64,000 bases of DNA, from assembly GCA_030248195.1 (NCBI GenBank), contig JASAND010000845.1, positions 1 to 64,000 on the forward strand, read 5' to 3'. The translations under genes were made by a program, and so were the position numbers. Positions 12,434-24,215 of the stretch are shown piece after piece. The number at the start of each line of letters is the position of its first letter. Position 1 is the stretch's first letter. Source of the DNA: Trissonchulus latispiculum (Eukaryota > Nematoda > Enoplea > Enoplida > Ironidae). The notes under the pieces are model-generated. The model had not been told where the DNA came from, made no database searches, and saw nothing but the letters and a program-made list of their open reading frames with translations.

Positions 12434-12672
12434 ACCAATTGACAGCTACTGGAGTATGTAATGTTTAATACGTACAATCACGCTTGGCTTAATAACTGTA
12501 ATAATTCGTAATTTGAATTTATTGTAATAATTTAGATACTTTGTATACATAATAACTTTCTTGTAAGTGTTGTATATACTGTGTAGTATTAAATGTATTG
12601 AGCACAATAAGTTGCTAAACGTAAATAATTAGTTATGTTAAATGAAACCATAAAAATAATAATATACATAGA

Positions 12673-13440
12673 CAGAGTTGGCGCCGGGTCCGGGTACCCG
12701 CGGGCCGGGCCGGGTCCGGGTCCAACTTTTGGACCCGCGGGTCCGGGTACCCGCGGGTCCGAATCCGGGTCCGGGTCTAAAGTACTGAAGAAACTGGATT
12801 TTGGTACCTTTAGGGATGTTAAAACATTATAATTTGTTGTTTTTCTAAAAAATATTGGTAGAACCGATGTGTTAGGCATTGAGATAGAATGCTTAGCAGT
12901 TGTCTTACTTGTTGTTGTTGTCTTTCTAATTTATGCTGCTCTGCTGGGCTAGAAACAAAATATATAAATTAGAATTGGAAGCAGAAATATGATAACTCGA
13001 ATTGAGTTAGTATAAGATTTTGCAATGCACGCAAGAATAAGTCTACTAAACAAGCTCAAGGACATTGTTTTAAAATACAAGCCACCTGCTTTCCTCCAGA
13101 GCAATAGTGTGTCTGGACTCATGACAAAAAACTGATACCGATATCCAAACGAGATTCCAAACTATAGCCTTAGCATAGCACTCAAATCATAAAAGTTATC
13201 GTAACGCGTAAAATGAATTTACCTAAAGCTTATCACAGGTTTTATTCATTACTGGGCTATTAATAAAGCTGCAGTGAAATTTGACTGCAGTGAAATTTCA
13301 GAATGCAGTGAAGGTTTGAAATGCAAACTGGTTCTTTTTTAGATTCGGGTACCCGGATCCGGGTCTGGACGGGTCCGGGTCCAGCCTAACGGGTCCGGGT
13401 CCGGGCCGGGTCTGAAATTTTGGACCCGGAGCCAACTCTG
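12673..13440. mobile_element. hAT MITE with GGGTCCGGGTACC arms and perfect 8-bp TSD
   Basis: The ends are CAGAGTTGGCGCCGGGTCC and the inverse of CAGAGTTGGCTCCGGGTCC. The identical target duplication TACATAGA occurs at 12665-12672 and 13441-13448. Arms at about 12680-12780 and 13345-13430 are amplified GGGTCCGGG and GGGTACCCGCGGG words, and the core is unremarkable AT-rich DNA. CAGAGTTG termini plus an 8-bp duplication are characteristic of hAT transposons. No transposase frame is present. Confidence 0.85.
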
Positions 13441-13448
13441 TACATAGA

Positions 13449-14593
13449 TGTAGTGATGTATATGGTAAAAACTAAACAATCTGAGCAGATATCAGAGTAC
13501 TGCTATCATGGACGGCTGTAAACTGCAGTTATCATTCGCTGGAACAAGCTCATTCTTTCATTTGACCCTTAGTAGTAGCATTATATTTAAAAGTATCACA
13601 CATTTTAGCCCATCAAATATTGATATTTCTAGTGTTTGGATGAAATTAAACGACTAAACTTTGTATTGTTTTAGGCTCCAAAGATTGTACTCGTAAGTAC
13701 TGGCTTTAGATTGAAAGTTGAAAAGGGCTGAGAGAGAACCGGGGTCAACGAGTGCCCTTGCTCAGCAACACTGGATTTCTTTCACTAACAGCGCAGCGAA
13801 CAGACGAGACGACTCGGGGCCACCGGAATTTGTCCGCGTTAGATCATGAGTTCAAATCCTCCAGGCTCCGTTTCCGTTCAAGGCCAGTACAGGTTTAGCG
13901 AGCAACTGTCGTGCTCTACAGAGACCCACAGATCAGTACCTCTGGAATCAAGCTGAAGATCAACACTTCACAATCAGTGCCATTACACTTCCAGGAGAAA
14001 TACATAGGCACAAAGTTCTCAGTGCCTGGAATTGCCTCGTAAGCTCCCTGAACAATCTGGTCTACGTTCCAAGGACGCAGACAACCAGAAACTACAACTG
14101 GATGAACGCAGCTAAGAGTCTCTTCGCTAAGATAATAAAATATTTCCAGCTCAAAACTAACACTTAATTCTTAACCACAATTCGAGCAATCCAATTTGCA
14201 ATTAGACAAAACCAGTAGAAATTCTGCTGCCAGTATGATATGCCAGTTCTAACAAGGCCCCTAATCAAAGCTTAACTAAGCCCTAAGATCCTATCTGAAT
14301 GAACCACAGAACCTATAAATTTTAGGGTTTAATGTATAATAACTACGGCAGATGAAAAGAGAGTAAGAGCTACAGACCGTAGGTAATGCAAGTAATTAGG
14401 TACAGCACGACAAGTAATACTGACTGTGCAGACTGTGATAGAAAGGACGGGTCGTCCTTCTTTGTTCCACCCGGCGTGTCAACTGAACTATATTTGACCT
14501 ACTTTTAAATTGCTTTAGTTATAATATTTGTTAATTCTGTTACCATTTTTATTAGTTTCTGATTTAAGCTTTGAATTTTCTGTAATAAGAGGC
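13449..14593. other. Noncoding stretch, possible SINE-like trace
   Basis: No coding frame was recognised. A sequence resembling a polymerase III B box (GTTCAAATCC) sits near 13853, but no convincing A box or tRNA cloverleaf was found. The rest is AT-rich. Confidence 0.3.
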
Positions 14594-14790
14594 TAATCCT
14601 AGAAATCTTCTTAGGTCAGAGGCATTTTTAGGCTGTTGGTATTCAGCAACGGCTTTCGTCTTTTCTGGATCAGATCGGATGCCATCGCTACAGACAACAT
14701 GCCCCAAAACTTTAACGGAAGGCATAGTGAAAGCACACTTTCTAAGTTTCAGTTTAAGGTTGTAAGTGTTAAATACTCGCTACGCGAAGT
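14594..14790 (-). pseudogene. Ty3/gypsy pol fragment (end of RT, connection region)
   Basis: The minus strand encodes the stretch after the reverse transcriptase fingers and palm in Ty3/gypsy elements: LGHVVCSDGIRSDPEKTKAV followed by a segment ending RRFLG. It is cut off right after that motif, and the RNase H and integrase domains are missing. It is separated from the RT fragment at 15018-15722 by about 230 bp of unrelated sequence, so the pol gene is interrupted or rearranged. Confidence 0.75.
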
Positions 14791-15017
14791 GTATTTCACT
14801 AATCTTTTGAATGATTTCTTTATCACTACCGTGTAGAAACCTCGGTTTTGACCCTTTCGTTAATTAGCCAAATCAGTTAATTAGTCAGTGTGTATTGTTC
14901 TTACGACGTGAGTGGTCGCCTGTGGGCTTAGTATTTCTTTGTATTATTACCTGCATTTGCTGTGTGTCCTTTATTGGTAAATTCTACAATAAATCATCTG
15001 TAAGTTACTACATTAAA

Positions 15018-15722
15018 TCAATGATGTCTACCTCTTTTAATTAGGGAAGTATTAGCAACTAGGTAGGGTTCTATTTTCGCCGTAGGTTGCACCCTAGGTT
15101 TACCTGCAATCGATACGCCTCTAATTACCGGTAAATACCGGACAGTTTGCCGGTAGTTAATATAAGAATATAATCTATGCAACACTGTATCGATGTTTTT
15201 CAAGTGCTGATCAAAATTTTTACTGCAAATTAATATATCGTCAAGATAGCATAGGCAAATTTTATAATTTAGGCTTGTTAATGTGAAATTCATAAGTCCT
15301 TCGAAATTTGCAAAAGCATTTACAAGACCAAAACACATACAATTAAATTCACATAATCCCATGAAAAATGAAAACGCTGTTTTCTCTCTTGATTCAGGGT
15401 TCATTTCAACTTGCCAATACCCAGAACAGAGATCTAGTGTTGTAAAATAGCGCGCGTTCCAGAGTGAGTCTAGTAATCTATCTATCATTAAGGGGTAAGT
15501 GTCAATCTTTGTGATTCTGTTTAACCCTCTGTAGTCGACACCGAATCTATCAGTGCCGTCTTTTTTAACGACCACAATGGGACTAGCCCATGGCGAACTA
15601 CTTGGTCTATTTATGATCTTGTTTTCATGCATTTCGGTGATGTGTTTCCTGATGATCTCACTTGCCTGTAAGGGATTCTTGTGTGCTTGTCGTTTTATAG
15701 GACATACATGGTGCAGTATCAA
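15018..15722 (-). pseudogene. Ty3/gypsy reverse transcriptase fragment
   Basis: A 234-codon open minus-strand frame. About the first 190 residues are reverse transcriptase: SPWASPIVVVKKDGTDRFGV, a DYRGLN motif, then YFTTLDLCSGYWQVEM, EKTAF, FGLVNA, and the catalytic motif as YLDD. The sequence leaves the family after the HLKNIDTVLHRL region, near 15180, and the rest is unrelated. RT copies element RNA into DNA; this copy is truncated and cannot support retrotransposition. The next pol piece lies further left on the same strand. Confidence 0.85.
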
Positions 15723-15859
15723 TTTTATGTATGGCGAACAACATATGTCCTGCCAAAGTCATACGCAGATTATGCAAACACATTTATGTTCTTATTGAGA
15801 CAATGCTTTAGTTGGTGTAGTTGGCTTTTAGATGGATGACTCGTGTCATAAGCTAGTTT

Positions 15860-16140
15860 CTTCAAGAACCTTGGTCAGGTCCTCGTGTAAGTTCAGTTGG
15901 CACGACAGTGTAAACAATTGAATTCCGAAGGGATTCAATTGTTCCTAAGACTGTACCAGCGCGGAAGCGAACGGTGCGTTGTGAGAGTTCATCAAACGAA
16001 GTGGTATCGCTGAGTCAACAGATCTAACAATGGTTCTGGCTTCGAAAACAGTGCGTCTTTCCTGAAGATCTTGGCGAGGCTCAACAAGATAATCCTTTCC
16101 GTTAGGTATTGTTCCCACTGATGCAGGGTAACACCACTTC
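15860..16140 (-). pseudogene. Degenerate gypsy protease/pre-RT region
   Basis: Reading right to left, frames in this stretch give a pattern typical of the region between the aspartic protease and RT of Ty3/gypsy elements: a tyrosine-leucine-valine-glutamate-proline stretch, then an ARTIVR block, a PLRLMN block, and a Gly-Thr segment that needs a frame change. Stops and a frame change show decay. It leads into the RT fragment in the expected order. Confidence 0.5.
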
Positions 16141-16721
16141 TGTTCTAGGGTACAAAGTTAAGGGGTCCATTTTTGGGCCATTTTCCGACTTTCTCTGATT
16201 TCGCTGATTTTTACATATTTTATTGTCCAAACGGTATATTTTAACGAGTTTTTGAAATATCAGTCGTACGTCTTACGGTTGTCGAGTAAGTTTACCTCAA
16301 AGTTGAGATTTCATGTGTTAAACATTGGAAATTTAAAAAGTTGTCATTTTCACGTGCGCCAAAAAATCCCCCGACAAACGTTGTGGACAAATTATACATT
16401 AAAACAACGCTAAAATGTTAAACTGCTGTACCCTGGAATTAGAATTTTAATTCAGGCCTTTAAATTTTTTTGATTAATATTAAATGATTGTTAAAGTATT
16501 TAGGAGGCCATATTATGCTTGAGGTTGAGGTTTCACAACTGTCTGTGTCAGTGCTGTTGAAGTTTTTCGGTGAAGTCAGTGAAGTTTTCCTTTGGACTTT
16601 GATCCCGTGTTTCGTTCACGTTTAAGATTTGCACAGGCAAAAAGGCACTATTGTCAGGTTCACTGGGTTCGTCATCGTTCCTATTTTGTCTGTTAGAAAG
16701 AAATTTTGATAGGATGAATCG

Positions 16722-17548
16722 CTAAGCTAGGACGTTAATAATGAAGCCTAGAACTAACAAGATGGAAATAGCCACCGCCAAGTTTATTAATAACTGTATT
16801 GGCCCTTTGAGTAGACTGTTTAGAAGCGAACCAGCCCCATGAGCGACACCCACTAAAGCTTTAGCTCCGCCCTCTTCAATGCCAACTACGACGTGTGCAA
16901 CGGCTTCACACTCTCCCGCAATTTCATCATCCAAACCATCTCCTTGTCTCCTTAGAGTGGCAGCTACAGCTTCAGAGTTTGTAGACAATTGTGTAGTGTA
17001 GTTGATTAATGCAGCCAGCTGAGTTTCTCTTCGTAAAGGTCGGAGTTCGTGACTCCTTAGGACTACTCATCATCGCTGCAACTCCACCAAGTCGACTATG
17101 AAACATAGCTAGTGCATCAAAATGTATGACATGATCGTGTTGTTGGCATATGACTTCATATGGGGGCTTCCTTACATGCACTGGACCTGCAGAGCTTCAC
17201 CAATCATTGTATGTCTTGTAAATTCCTTTTGTTGCGTGAGCACATGAAATTTGTGGTGAATAATGTATCAAATCGGTACTTCCTGCCGGGGCGAACATAA
17301 GCTCACCTTCAATGACTACCGTAAAATTAGAATAGCATTTATTTCTGGTACTTATGATCTCAATAAATGGCATCTGCCACTACTTGTTTGCATGGCCAAA
17401 TCATGACTAATTCGCCAGCAAAAGCAGCGTGGATGTGCGTTCTGTTGAGGAGGATCCTGGCGCCTAGCGTAGGATCAATCCTCAACCGTTGATGGGTTAG
17501 TTGTTGCTGTCGCTGTGCGATATGGCACAGCGTGGTCCATACCTGCAC
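16722..17548 (-). pseudogene. Envelope-like membrane protein remnant
   Basis: Three overlapping minus-strand frames (17360-17548, about 17200-17370, and 16722-17181) together resemble the C-terminal part of a retroelement envelope-type glycoprotein. They show spaced cysteines, one N-glycosylation sequon, and a C-terminal hydrophobic segment of about 25 residues (16725-16800) that would span a membrane. The frames are disrupted by indels and stops, so no intact protein is encoded. The piece lies between Gag-like and protease/RT pieces, although env normally follows pol. It may belong to a different element or reflect rearrangement. The assignment rests on layout and hydrophobicity. Confidence 0.4.
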
Positions 17549-17619
17549 GAAATTCCCAGTATCTTGTCTTGGAAGTTTTAAAGTACAAGACCTCTAATTG
17601 GGCACTAATGGGGTCTGAT

Positions 17620-18152
17620 TCAGGTAAAGCGTTTGATACGTTTTTCAAAGTACCGCTTTGTTTGTAGCTGTTGTGCAAGTGTCGGTTGCACACTTTTAGA
17701 CCATGGCGAAAAGTTACTGCTATTCCTTTGAACCTCTTCTTTTTGAGCAGCAGAGAACGCGTCATTAAAAATTTGAGGTTCCTCACTCAAAACTTTCTTA
17801 CTCAAAACTCAAGGGCTTTACAGCCCTGTTATGAAAAATCCTTTCCCATGTGCGCCCGAAACTTCGAGTCGTACTCTATCGGAAACGCTATCCGGACTTT
17901 TTCACGGACATCCTGTGAGTTGACTGAAACAGCTTCGTTTGCTAACTGTGTGAGTCTTCGCAATGCAGTTAAAGCAAACCAAGTACTTTCTTTTGGTTTT
18001 AAAACTTCTCTGAGTTTTCTGACCAAAACATCATAGTTTTGTTTGTCTGCATCAGATAAATCACGGTAACTGTCAAGGGCTGCTTCCCTCAAGTAGGCAG
18101 GAAGCATGTTCAATTTGGACACTGTGTCCCAGTTGCCGGATTTTGCGGCCAA
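17620..18152 (-). pseudogene. Ty3/gypsy-type Gag fragment
   Basis: The frame at 17829-18152 encodes a capsid-like segment: LPAYLREAALDSYRDL, then a long helix with LKPKESTWFALTALRRL, which matches Retrotrans_gag-type capsids. Another frame at 17620-17805 continues in similar style, so there is at least one frameshift near 17810. The capsid N-terminus probably extends towards 18365 in a broken frame. No intact polyprotein remains. Confidence 0.65.
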
Positions 18153-18399
18153 TTGAAAGGTTTCAAGCCAATGGTGAAAATTTTCATTATTTCTGCCATT
18201 AAAAACACTGAGAGTTACCGGATTTGTATTTACTGTATCCGTGTGCTAGCCAAGAACCCTGCTAGTTTAGCTTGTGATTGGGCCTGCGCCTGTCGTGCGG
18301 TTTCTGCTTCTTGTCGTAGTCTGTTTATATCTGACTTGGCCTGCTGTAGCTCATGGGCCCAGTGAAATCTTTTTTGGACGAACTCGATTTGTCACCTGG

Positions 18400-18500
18400 C
18401 ATTTGTACGCATACCTTAACATAGGGTCTTGTGGGGGCTTGTCCCCAAAAAATTTTGAGGGGGCTTATACCTTGAACAAAAATTTTCAGGGGGCTTGTAC
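18400..18500. repeat. Short tandem GGGGGCTTGTACC-type repeat
   Basis: Three to four imperfect copies of a roughly 30-bp unit containing GGGGGCTT followed by a pyrimidine/adenine-rich tail. No function is apparent. Confidence 0.45.
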
Positions 18501-18870
18501 CTAAAGAAAAAAATTTGTAAAATTTTTCGAAAAATTAACGCTAATTTTATTAACATTAGCAATTTTTTGTCAAAATTTGTAAAAAATCTTCAATTTTTGG
18601 AAGAAAGTTCAAAGTTTTGCCCAATTTTCCTAATTAATCATTGTAGACACGCAGGGACGTTTGACCATCATCGAATCATTCTGGGAATATCTACTCTGTT
18701 AACGAAAAGTCTAATCCAAACGAAACTTAGATGTTTAGAAATTCGCCATTTATTGTTATCGTCTTCCATGCTGAAATCTCCAAAGATTAATAAATTAATT
18801 AATCAATTAATAATTAATTCGAAGATTAAAATTTAACTTACTTCATGTCAACTCGTGTCAACTTTTAAGT

Positions 18871-19451
18871 CTTCAAAAATTAGAAATTTATTTTATTCTT
18901 CGAAACTGTCCATGCATTCCTGAATATTACTTACAAAAAACTGAAAAGAAAGTCGACGCTACCTTGCAGTTCATTAAGTTACATGTATTTGAAACTGGTG
19001 AAGTAGAAAAGCCTATGATCGTCAATAAATACATAGTCGTCAACTGCCATTTTACAACTTGGCTGCGAGCTGCTGGTCATGTAACTAAGTGGCTAAAACA
19101 CAGTAGTCATTTTACTAAATGGCTAAAATATTGAGAGTCTTTTGGCCAAATAGTCAGACACACTGCATTTTACAACGAAGCTAGGCTAGCCATTTGACTA
19201 AATGGCTAAAATGTTTAGCCATTTACCTAAATGGTCAATTTGACTACTAGGCTTCGACATATGTCCACGACAGTTGACGACTACGTATGTATTGATGATC
19301 GTAGACTATTCTACATGTTTCAAATACATGTAACTTTACTTAATATTATTGAACTGCAAGGTATCGTCTACTTTCTTTTCATTTCTTGTAAGTAATATTC
19401 AGGAATGCATGGACAGTTTCGAAGAATAAAATAAATTTTTAATTTTTGAAG
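18871..19451. mobile_element. Foldback element with about 175-bp inverted arms
   Basis: Arms at 18871-19045 and 19271-19451 are near-identical inverted repeats, including long shared runs such as GAAACTGTCCATGCATTCCT and its complement. The central 225 bp carries repeated TTTAGCCATTT and AATGGCTAAA words in both orientations. There is no coding frame. Transcription of either strand would give a long hairpin RNA. Confidence 0.75.
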
Positions 19452-20284
19452 TTTCCTCAAGTTTCCCAACCGTAGGCATTGTTGTAGCCCAGTGCGCCAA
19501 ATGTTCTGTGCTCACTTAGAGATAAGACAGCTCTTAACGCAACTAACGGTATATCATACAATAGCAGCAAAAACTAAGCAGTAGTCAAAACTAGATTTAA
19601 GATGCATTTTTATAAGGCTTCATATTCATCAACAAATTTTGTGGAATTGCATAAATTTTAACTAAAACGGCACTAAACGTTTGCATAGCGTAGGTCGTAC
19701 GTGATGTTCCAAACTTCAGCTTAGTATTGTCGTCTCACGTTATATATTAGGCTTTCATCTATCGCTCAACTATAATAAATTCAGAATTTTTAGAAATGGC
19801 ACAGACATCGCCGAAATTTTTGTATACATTGTCAAACATTGTTCTGGTTTTAATCATTACAAAACCAGCCCGAATCTAACCGTCAGCACTTTCCCCAATC
19901 CGACTGATATATTGAAAATTAGCATGTACAAAATTTATCTGACGAAATACACGTTTCCATCAAAAATTCCTATGTCAAATAGAATTCGGATAGAATTTGT
20001 GAGAAATCCCAAATTTTGCCTCATTTTTTGGACCGGCAATCCCGAAAGTTAAGCCGATTGGATCAGGCCGATCCGTTGGCAGAAGCGGACTTATGGTTTA
20101 AATGTGGCATGGATGCATTATTTCTGATCAATCCGCAAGAACTTTTACAATTTTAAAAGAATTCAAATTTTAAGTTTTCAAAGGGGCCTAGGAGAACCAA
20201 AAAACCTTTATGCTAAAACGTTGCTTACAGGGGTTTTCTGGGGCGCTCAGTACGAACCTAAAATCCGTTTTTAGGTTCAGCATT

Positions 20285-20455
20285 TCACTAAAGCTTACAT
20301 TTTAAGTTTGCAACATCAGCTTATTTCTAGTTAACGAAAAGCTGGGTCGAAAAACGGTTTCCAGGTCCGTGTTTAGATACCCTGAAAACCCTTATATGCA
20401 CTTTTTAGCAAAATTGAAGACAACAATTTTTGGTCCTTTTTGGTCAGCCCTTCGG
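20285..20455 (+). repeat. Dispersed repeat, copy 1 (related to 38940-39090)
   Basis: The segment around ACGAAAAGCTGGGTC and the CCTGAAAACCC...CACTTTTTAGCAAAAT tract recurs in diverged form at 38980-39090. A shorter trace lies at 30130-30190. Both longer copies run in the same direction. It may be a decayed SINE or MITE; ends were not defined. Confidence 0.5.
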
Positions 20456-20894
20456 AAACTTAAAAATTTAATTTTTGAAAATTTTGAAATTTTGTTGCAG
20501 ATAAACCAAAAATGCATTCAATTGCATCCATACGCAAATAAAATTAAATCGATTAATTTTTATAAACGTTACTACACACATGAGTGCGCCTGCTTTAGTA
20601 TCGCTGGATTTTATCGTGCAAAAATGGTGAAACTCTGAAACGTTCGGAGAAATAATCCTTGTTCTTGCAGCTGAAACTAGACCACTCCCGTATTATTATA
20701 TACCTAGTTTTCTGACGTTCAGACACCACCATTTTGAAGACAGTTATAGCAAAATCCATTTTCCGATAAGACAACTACGTAGATATTTTCCTAATTGATG
20801 CGAAACTCTGAAAAGGAATGCTCCTTAGGAAGGACGTTTCCCTTCAACTTTAAGAGGTTACGGTTTAAGAGGCTATTTAATGAGATGTATATAG

Positions 20895-20900
20895 TTTATT
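20895..20900 (-). terminator. Candidate poly(A) signal of the AJM-1-like gene
   Basis: TTTATT on the plus strand reads AATAAA on the minus strand, about 200 bp past the stop codon of the last AJM-1-like exon. It is a plausible cleavage signal, but AATAAA is common in this AT-rich DNA. Confidence 0.35.
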
Positions 20901-21105
20901 TAACCATGCATCATTATAGCAGTAGCATTGCACAATTGTTTATAAAATGTCAGTTCAGTTCTGTCCTTTATAAAAAGGCAGTTGTGGCAGTATTGCAGTC
21001 TGGGAGGGGGAAACTGGGGAGAGCATAGTTAACTACATTAAGCGAACTTCAATAAATGATTTGGCCATGATTTGGCATTGCTTTAAAGTTGTGGATCTAT
21101 TTAGT

Positions 21106-21846
21106 TCATACAGCAGTATCTGCTGGCTGGTGATACTGTGAGTATCCCTGACTAGCTGGTAATTGCGTTGGCCAGACTGGCTGACCTCTATTTCGACTGT
21201 CTCCCGTTACAGTATGCCTGTGGGCACTTTCACGCTGAAAGCTTTGTGGAGTAGCCCGAGCCAAGCTTATCTCATCGTGTGCATCAACCGCACCTGGTGC
21301 TATGTTTTCCATCGATTTCAGCACTGATCGAACCAGGGATCGAGTATCGATTTCCATGTAGGGATCCGGAGGCTGAGACTGTCGTTTCTTTGAAACGGAT
21401 CCTGGCGGGAGACTGGCAGCCCGCTGTTTGAATCGTTCCGAAGTGCCGTCTCTCGGCTGAACATAACTGTGAATAGACTGACTGTCATAGTAAGAACTAG
21501 AAAATTGGGACATCTGGGAAGTAGGTCGGGAAACGAGGGGAGTTTCTGGACACTCTTCCACGTCAGTGATGACACTGACGCTGAGGATAAATTTACTGTT
21601 AGGATCATAGCGGCGACAAAGTGCTATCAGATTAGGATCTTTACCATTTTCGACTAGATCGTCCACCGTGTAATAATATAGGTAGTTCCCTGGATTTCGC
21701 ATAAGCGAAGACCATCCGCCTTTCAAGTAGGCTTCAGCAAGCTGGGGAGATCGGAATCGAAAGTTAACGGAACCACGATTTCTGGTTGCGAATCCTTGTC
21801 GGGCCACCCGCGACATCTGCCACTGAGCTTCACCGTCCTGTCTCAC
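21106..21846 (-). CDS. AJM-1-like gene, last exon: C-terminal alpha/beta domain
   Basis: This exon begins after a 3' splice site (TTTTGTTTAG at 21847-21856, read on the minus strand) in phase 0 and ends at a stop. Its first 115 residues form a compact mixed helix/strand region (SRVARQGFATRNRG, VNFRFRSPQLAEAYLKGGW, FILSVSVITDV). They follow directly on a MYND finger, as in the C-terminal domain of apical junction component 1/AJM-1 proteins. The remaining 130 residues are Ser/Pro/Gln-rich and disordered. AJM-1 in C. elegans is a cytoplasmic component of apical epithelial junctions. Family assignment rests on recognising the finger-plus-domain pair. Confirmation would come from a profile search. 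Confidence 0.7.
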   Translation of the reverse strand: MRQDGEAQWQMSRVARQGFATRNRGSVNFRFRSPQLAEAYLKGGWSSLMRNPGNYLYYYTVDDLVENGKDPNLIALCRRYDPNSKFILSVSVITDVEECPETPLVSRPTSQMSQFSSSYYDSQSIHSYVQPRDGTSERFKQRAASLPPGSVSKKRQSQPPDPYMEIDTRSLVRSVLKSMENIAPGAVDAHDEISLARATPQSFQRESAHRHTVTGDSRNRGQPVWPTQLPASQGYSQYHQPADTAV

Positions 21847-22276
21847 CTAAACAAAAGACGTTACATAAGCGCTACACAACATTTTCAATGAAGAGATCGG
21901 TGGTGTAGGCCAGCTAAGTTTCATCCCGTTCTAATTCAGGCAACTATTTAATGCTTTGCAATAGTCTATTTAATTTTGCGGATTGCTTGCACCATTCTTA
22001 AACCATTCACCATTGCACCAACTTTGCAAAAGCAGTTGAGTTTGAGGATGAGCATTATTATGTACAATATTTTCCATGCAACGAAGTTTTATCTTGCTCA
22101 CAAGAATTTAATCACTTGTCGACATCGGCGTTTTAAACCGCATTTACAATAACTAAAATAGACAGGTCAACTGTAGGATTCTAATTGCATGCAAAAGCAA
22201 AACGACCTTGTAGAAACAATTTTGACATACAAATTAAACAACCTATGTCGTATGTTACTGTTACATACGTATTTAC

Positions 22277-22474
22277 CTTCAAAATGACTTCCTTGCATAG
22301 AGTATTTACTCTGGCAAAATTACAGTTGTCTCGATGGTGAGACCAGTCGATTTTTCTACAGTCGCGACAACAGTAATAGACATAGCAGTAGCGACATGTC
22401 ACAAATCTTTGGCGTGCATCCGGCAACTCCCGAACTTTTCCACAGTATTGGCATTTAACATAAAGACGTTGAGT
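22277..22474 (-). CDS. AJM-1-like gene, MYND zinc-finger exon
   Basis: A 66-codon exon bounded by a pyrimidine-rich acceptor and an AAG|GTAAAT donor, phase 0 at both ends. It encodes a zinc finger whose spacing C-x2-C-x15-C-x2-C-x4-C-x3-C-x7-H-x3-C is exactly the MYND pattern, beginning CQYCGKVRE and ending with the HRDNC block. All eight ligands are intact. MYND fingers bind zinc and mediate protein-protein contacts. The exon reads without a break into the terminal exon. Confidence 0.8.
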
Positions 22475-23126
22475 CTGAAAAAAACAACAATATTCATATA
22501 TAATCATGCAAATATTATATTATTACAATGACTGTTAACGTAACTAAAACTTTGACGAAACATGACTGCAGTGCATCTATGAATAAACATAGTATAACGT
22601 GGGGGGGAATGGTGCAGCCAGACCTTCGAGACCGACAAAGAACGAATGGACCCTCTCGTCCAGAATTGAAAAAGAGTAGACCCGTCCACTATTTTTACCA
22701 AAAAAATGCTCATTGTTTAGCAAATGTTAGCGATTTTTTCGAAAAGTTCTTAAAAATTGCTAACGATTTTTTCTTATTTTGGGCTAAAAATGTTAAAAAT
22801 TTGTAATTTTTGAAAAATTTGGGGTAGATCCGCTCAAAATTTTGGAAATTTTCAGGGGTGGGTAGACCCTTCACCAGAGTTCTTACTGGGTAGACCTCCC
22901 AGACCAGAATTGGACACCGTGTTATTTATGCCTACAAACCAAAGTATAAATCAAATCACGAAAGCTGATCATGTCGTTTCACTCTGTTCGCAAGGTTCAT
23001 GGATTGTCAACTCCGTGATCGAAGTCCAAGAAACGTTTGTTTCAAAATCAACCTTTTGAAGATTTTTTACCCAAACATAACGCACAATTTTTGTAGCTAA
23101 ATTCTGATGGTATATATTCTGCTTAC

Positions 23127-23371
23127 ACGAAGTATATCATCAGCTAAGTGAGGAGCCTGTGCTGCATGCTGCATCACTTCAGGATCAGCAGCGAAGATGG
23201 GTTGGGTGGAGGAAGTTGGAGGATGAGGGTGATGGGGCATATCGATGGAGCCAGGGTCGCTGTCATGAATGCTGAGATTAGCGGAGCCGGCGCCTCTACT
23301 TGGGAGACCAAGCAGCGAGTCCAATACCTCCTCCAAGGTAACGTGACTCGCTAGTGTGCGAGGATGTTTGC
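23127..23371 (-). CDS. AJM-1-like gene, exon before the zinc finger
   Basis: A 245-bp exon with a GTTTCAG acceptor and a CGT|GTAAGC donor. It starts with two bases of a split codon and ends in phase 0, so it joins both neighbours in frame. It encodes a short amphipathic segment (RTLASHVTLEEVLDSLLGL), then a His/Pro/Ser-rich linker, and a second helix (APHLADDILR) leading into the finger. The leucine-rich helices may be interaction sites. Confidence 0.7.
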
Positions 23372-24215
23372 CTGAAACAAATAAAAGGTTGGATCATCAA
23401 CATCGAGACGCACATTTTTATTGTTACAGTAAACTGTAGTGAGTTAGAGAAATGAACAGAAATTTCTCTAACTGATATCATCGTATCCTCCGGGATCCGT
23501 GGACTTGTGGCTGTTTTGACTGTATCTGTCCTACTAGTAAACTGTAGTGAATAATAATTAGGTAATTTCGTTCATTTTGTCCTTAGAGTGCACCTTGTCT
23601 TTAAAATAGTTAAACAAGACAGAAAAAATAATGATTGGATTTTGTTCAATCTATTGATTTATTACGTCTAATGTGATTGTACCAGTCTTATTCTTAAAAG
23701 CAATATCAATTTCAAATTCACATAAACATAAATCGGTTTACATCCTATATATAAATATATTTTATCATTGATATGTGTTGTTTCAGATTTTGGCTTGAGC
23801 TAACATACAGACAATAAATAAGTACAGAGTAATTTTCCATTCTCGTTTGTATTTCGAGCATAGTGCATGATGGGTGAACTATTTCATGAAATATTTGTTA
23901 ACCTAAACGCTGGTCACACAGAGGCTTTGTTAGTTTCCTCCAAAGTCAACAGTCTACTGCGATGTCAACTCTAAGTGAATACATTTAAATTCAAGCTAAT
24001 GCAAACACTTGAGTTTATCTTAGTCAATACTTCCTCTAAAACTTTAATGTATAGTATGTATAGTATGTATATATAGTATGAGTTCAGACTGTCCATTTCA
24101 AGCTGAAACAACTGGAATGGCAAGAAACCAGAAAAATGTTAGCAGAGGTTGTGTAGTACATATATAACTATTAAAATCCACATAATAATTTTTATTGTAG
24201 AAGTAAAGAACAAAC

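Noticed and set aside
13780..13930. tRNA gene or tRNA-derived SINE near a B-box-like GTTCAAATCC
   Set aside because: No matching A box, no acceptor stem pairing and no cloverleaf could be drawn.
24139..24215. Hydrophobic C-terminal tail on the 1,041-codon minus-strand frame
   Set aside because: It lies beyond an ACAG|GTTTGT donor. The next exon at 23371 joins in phase, so the tail is intron read-through.
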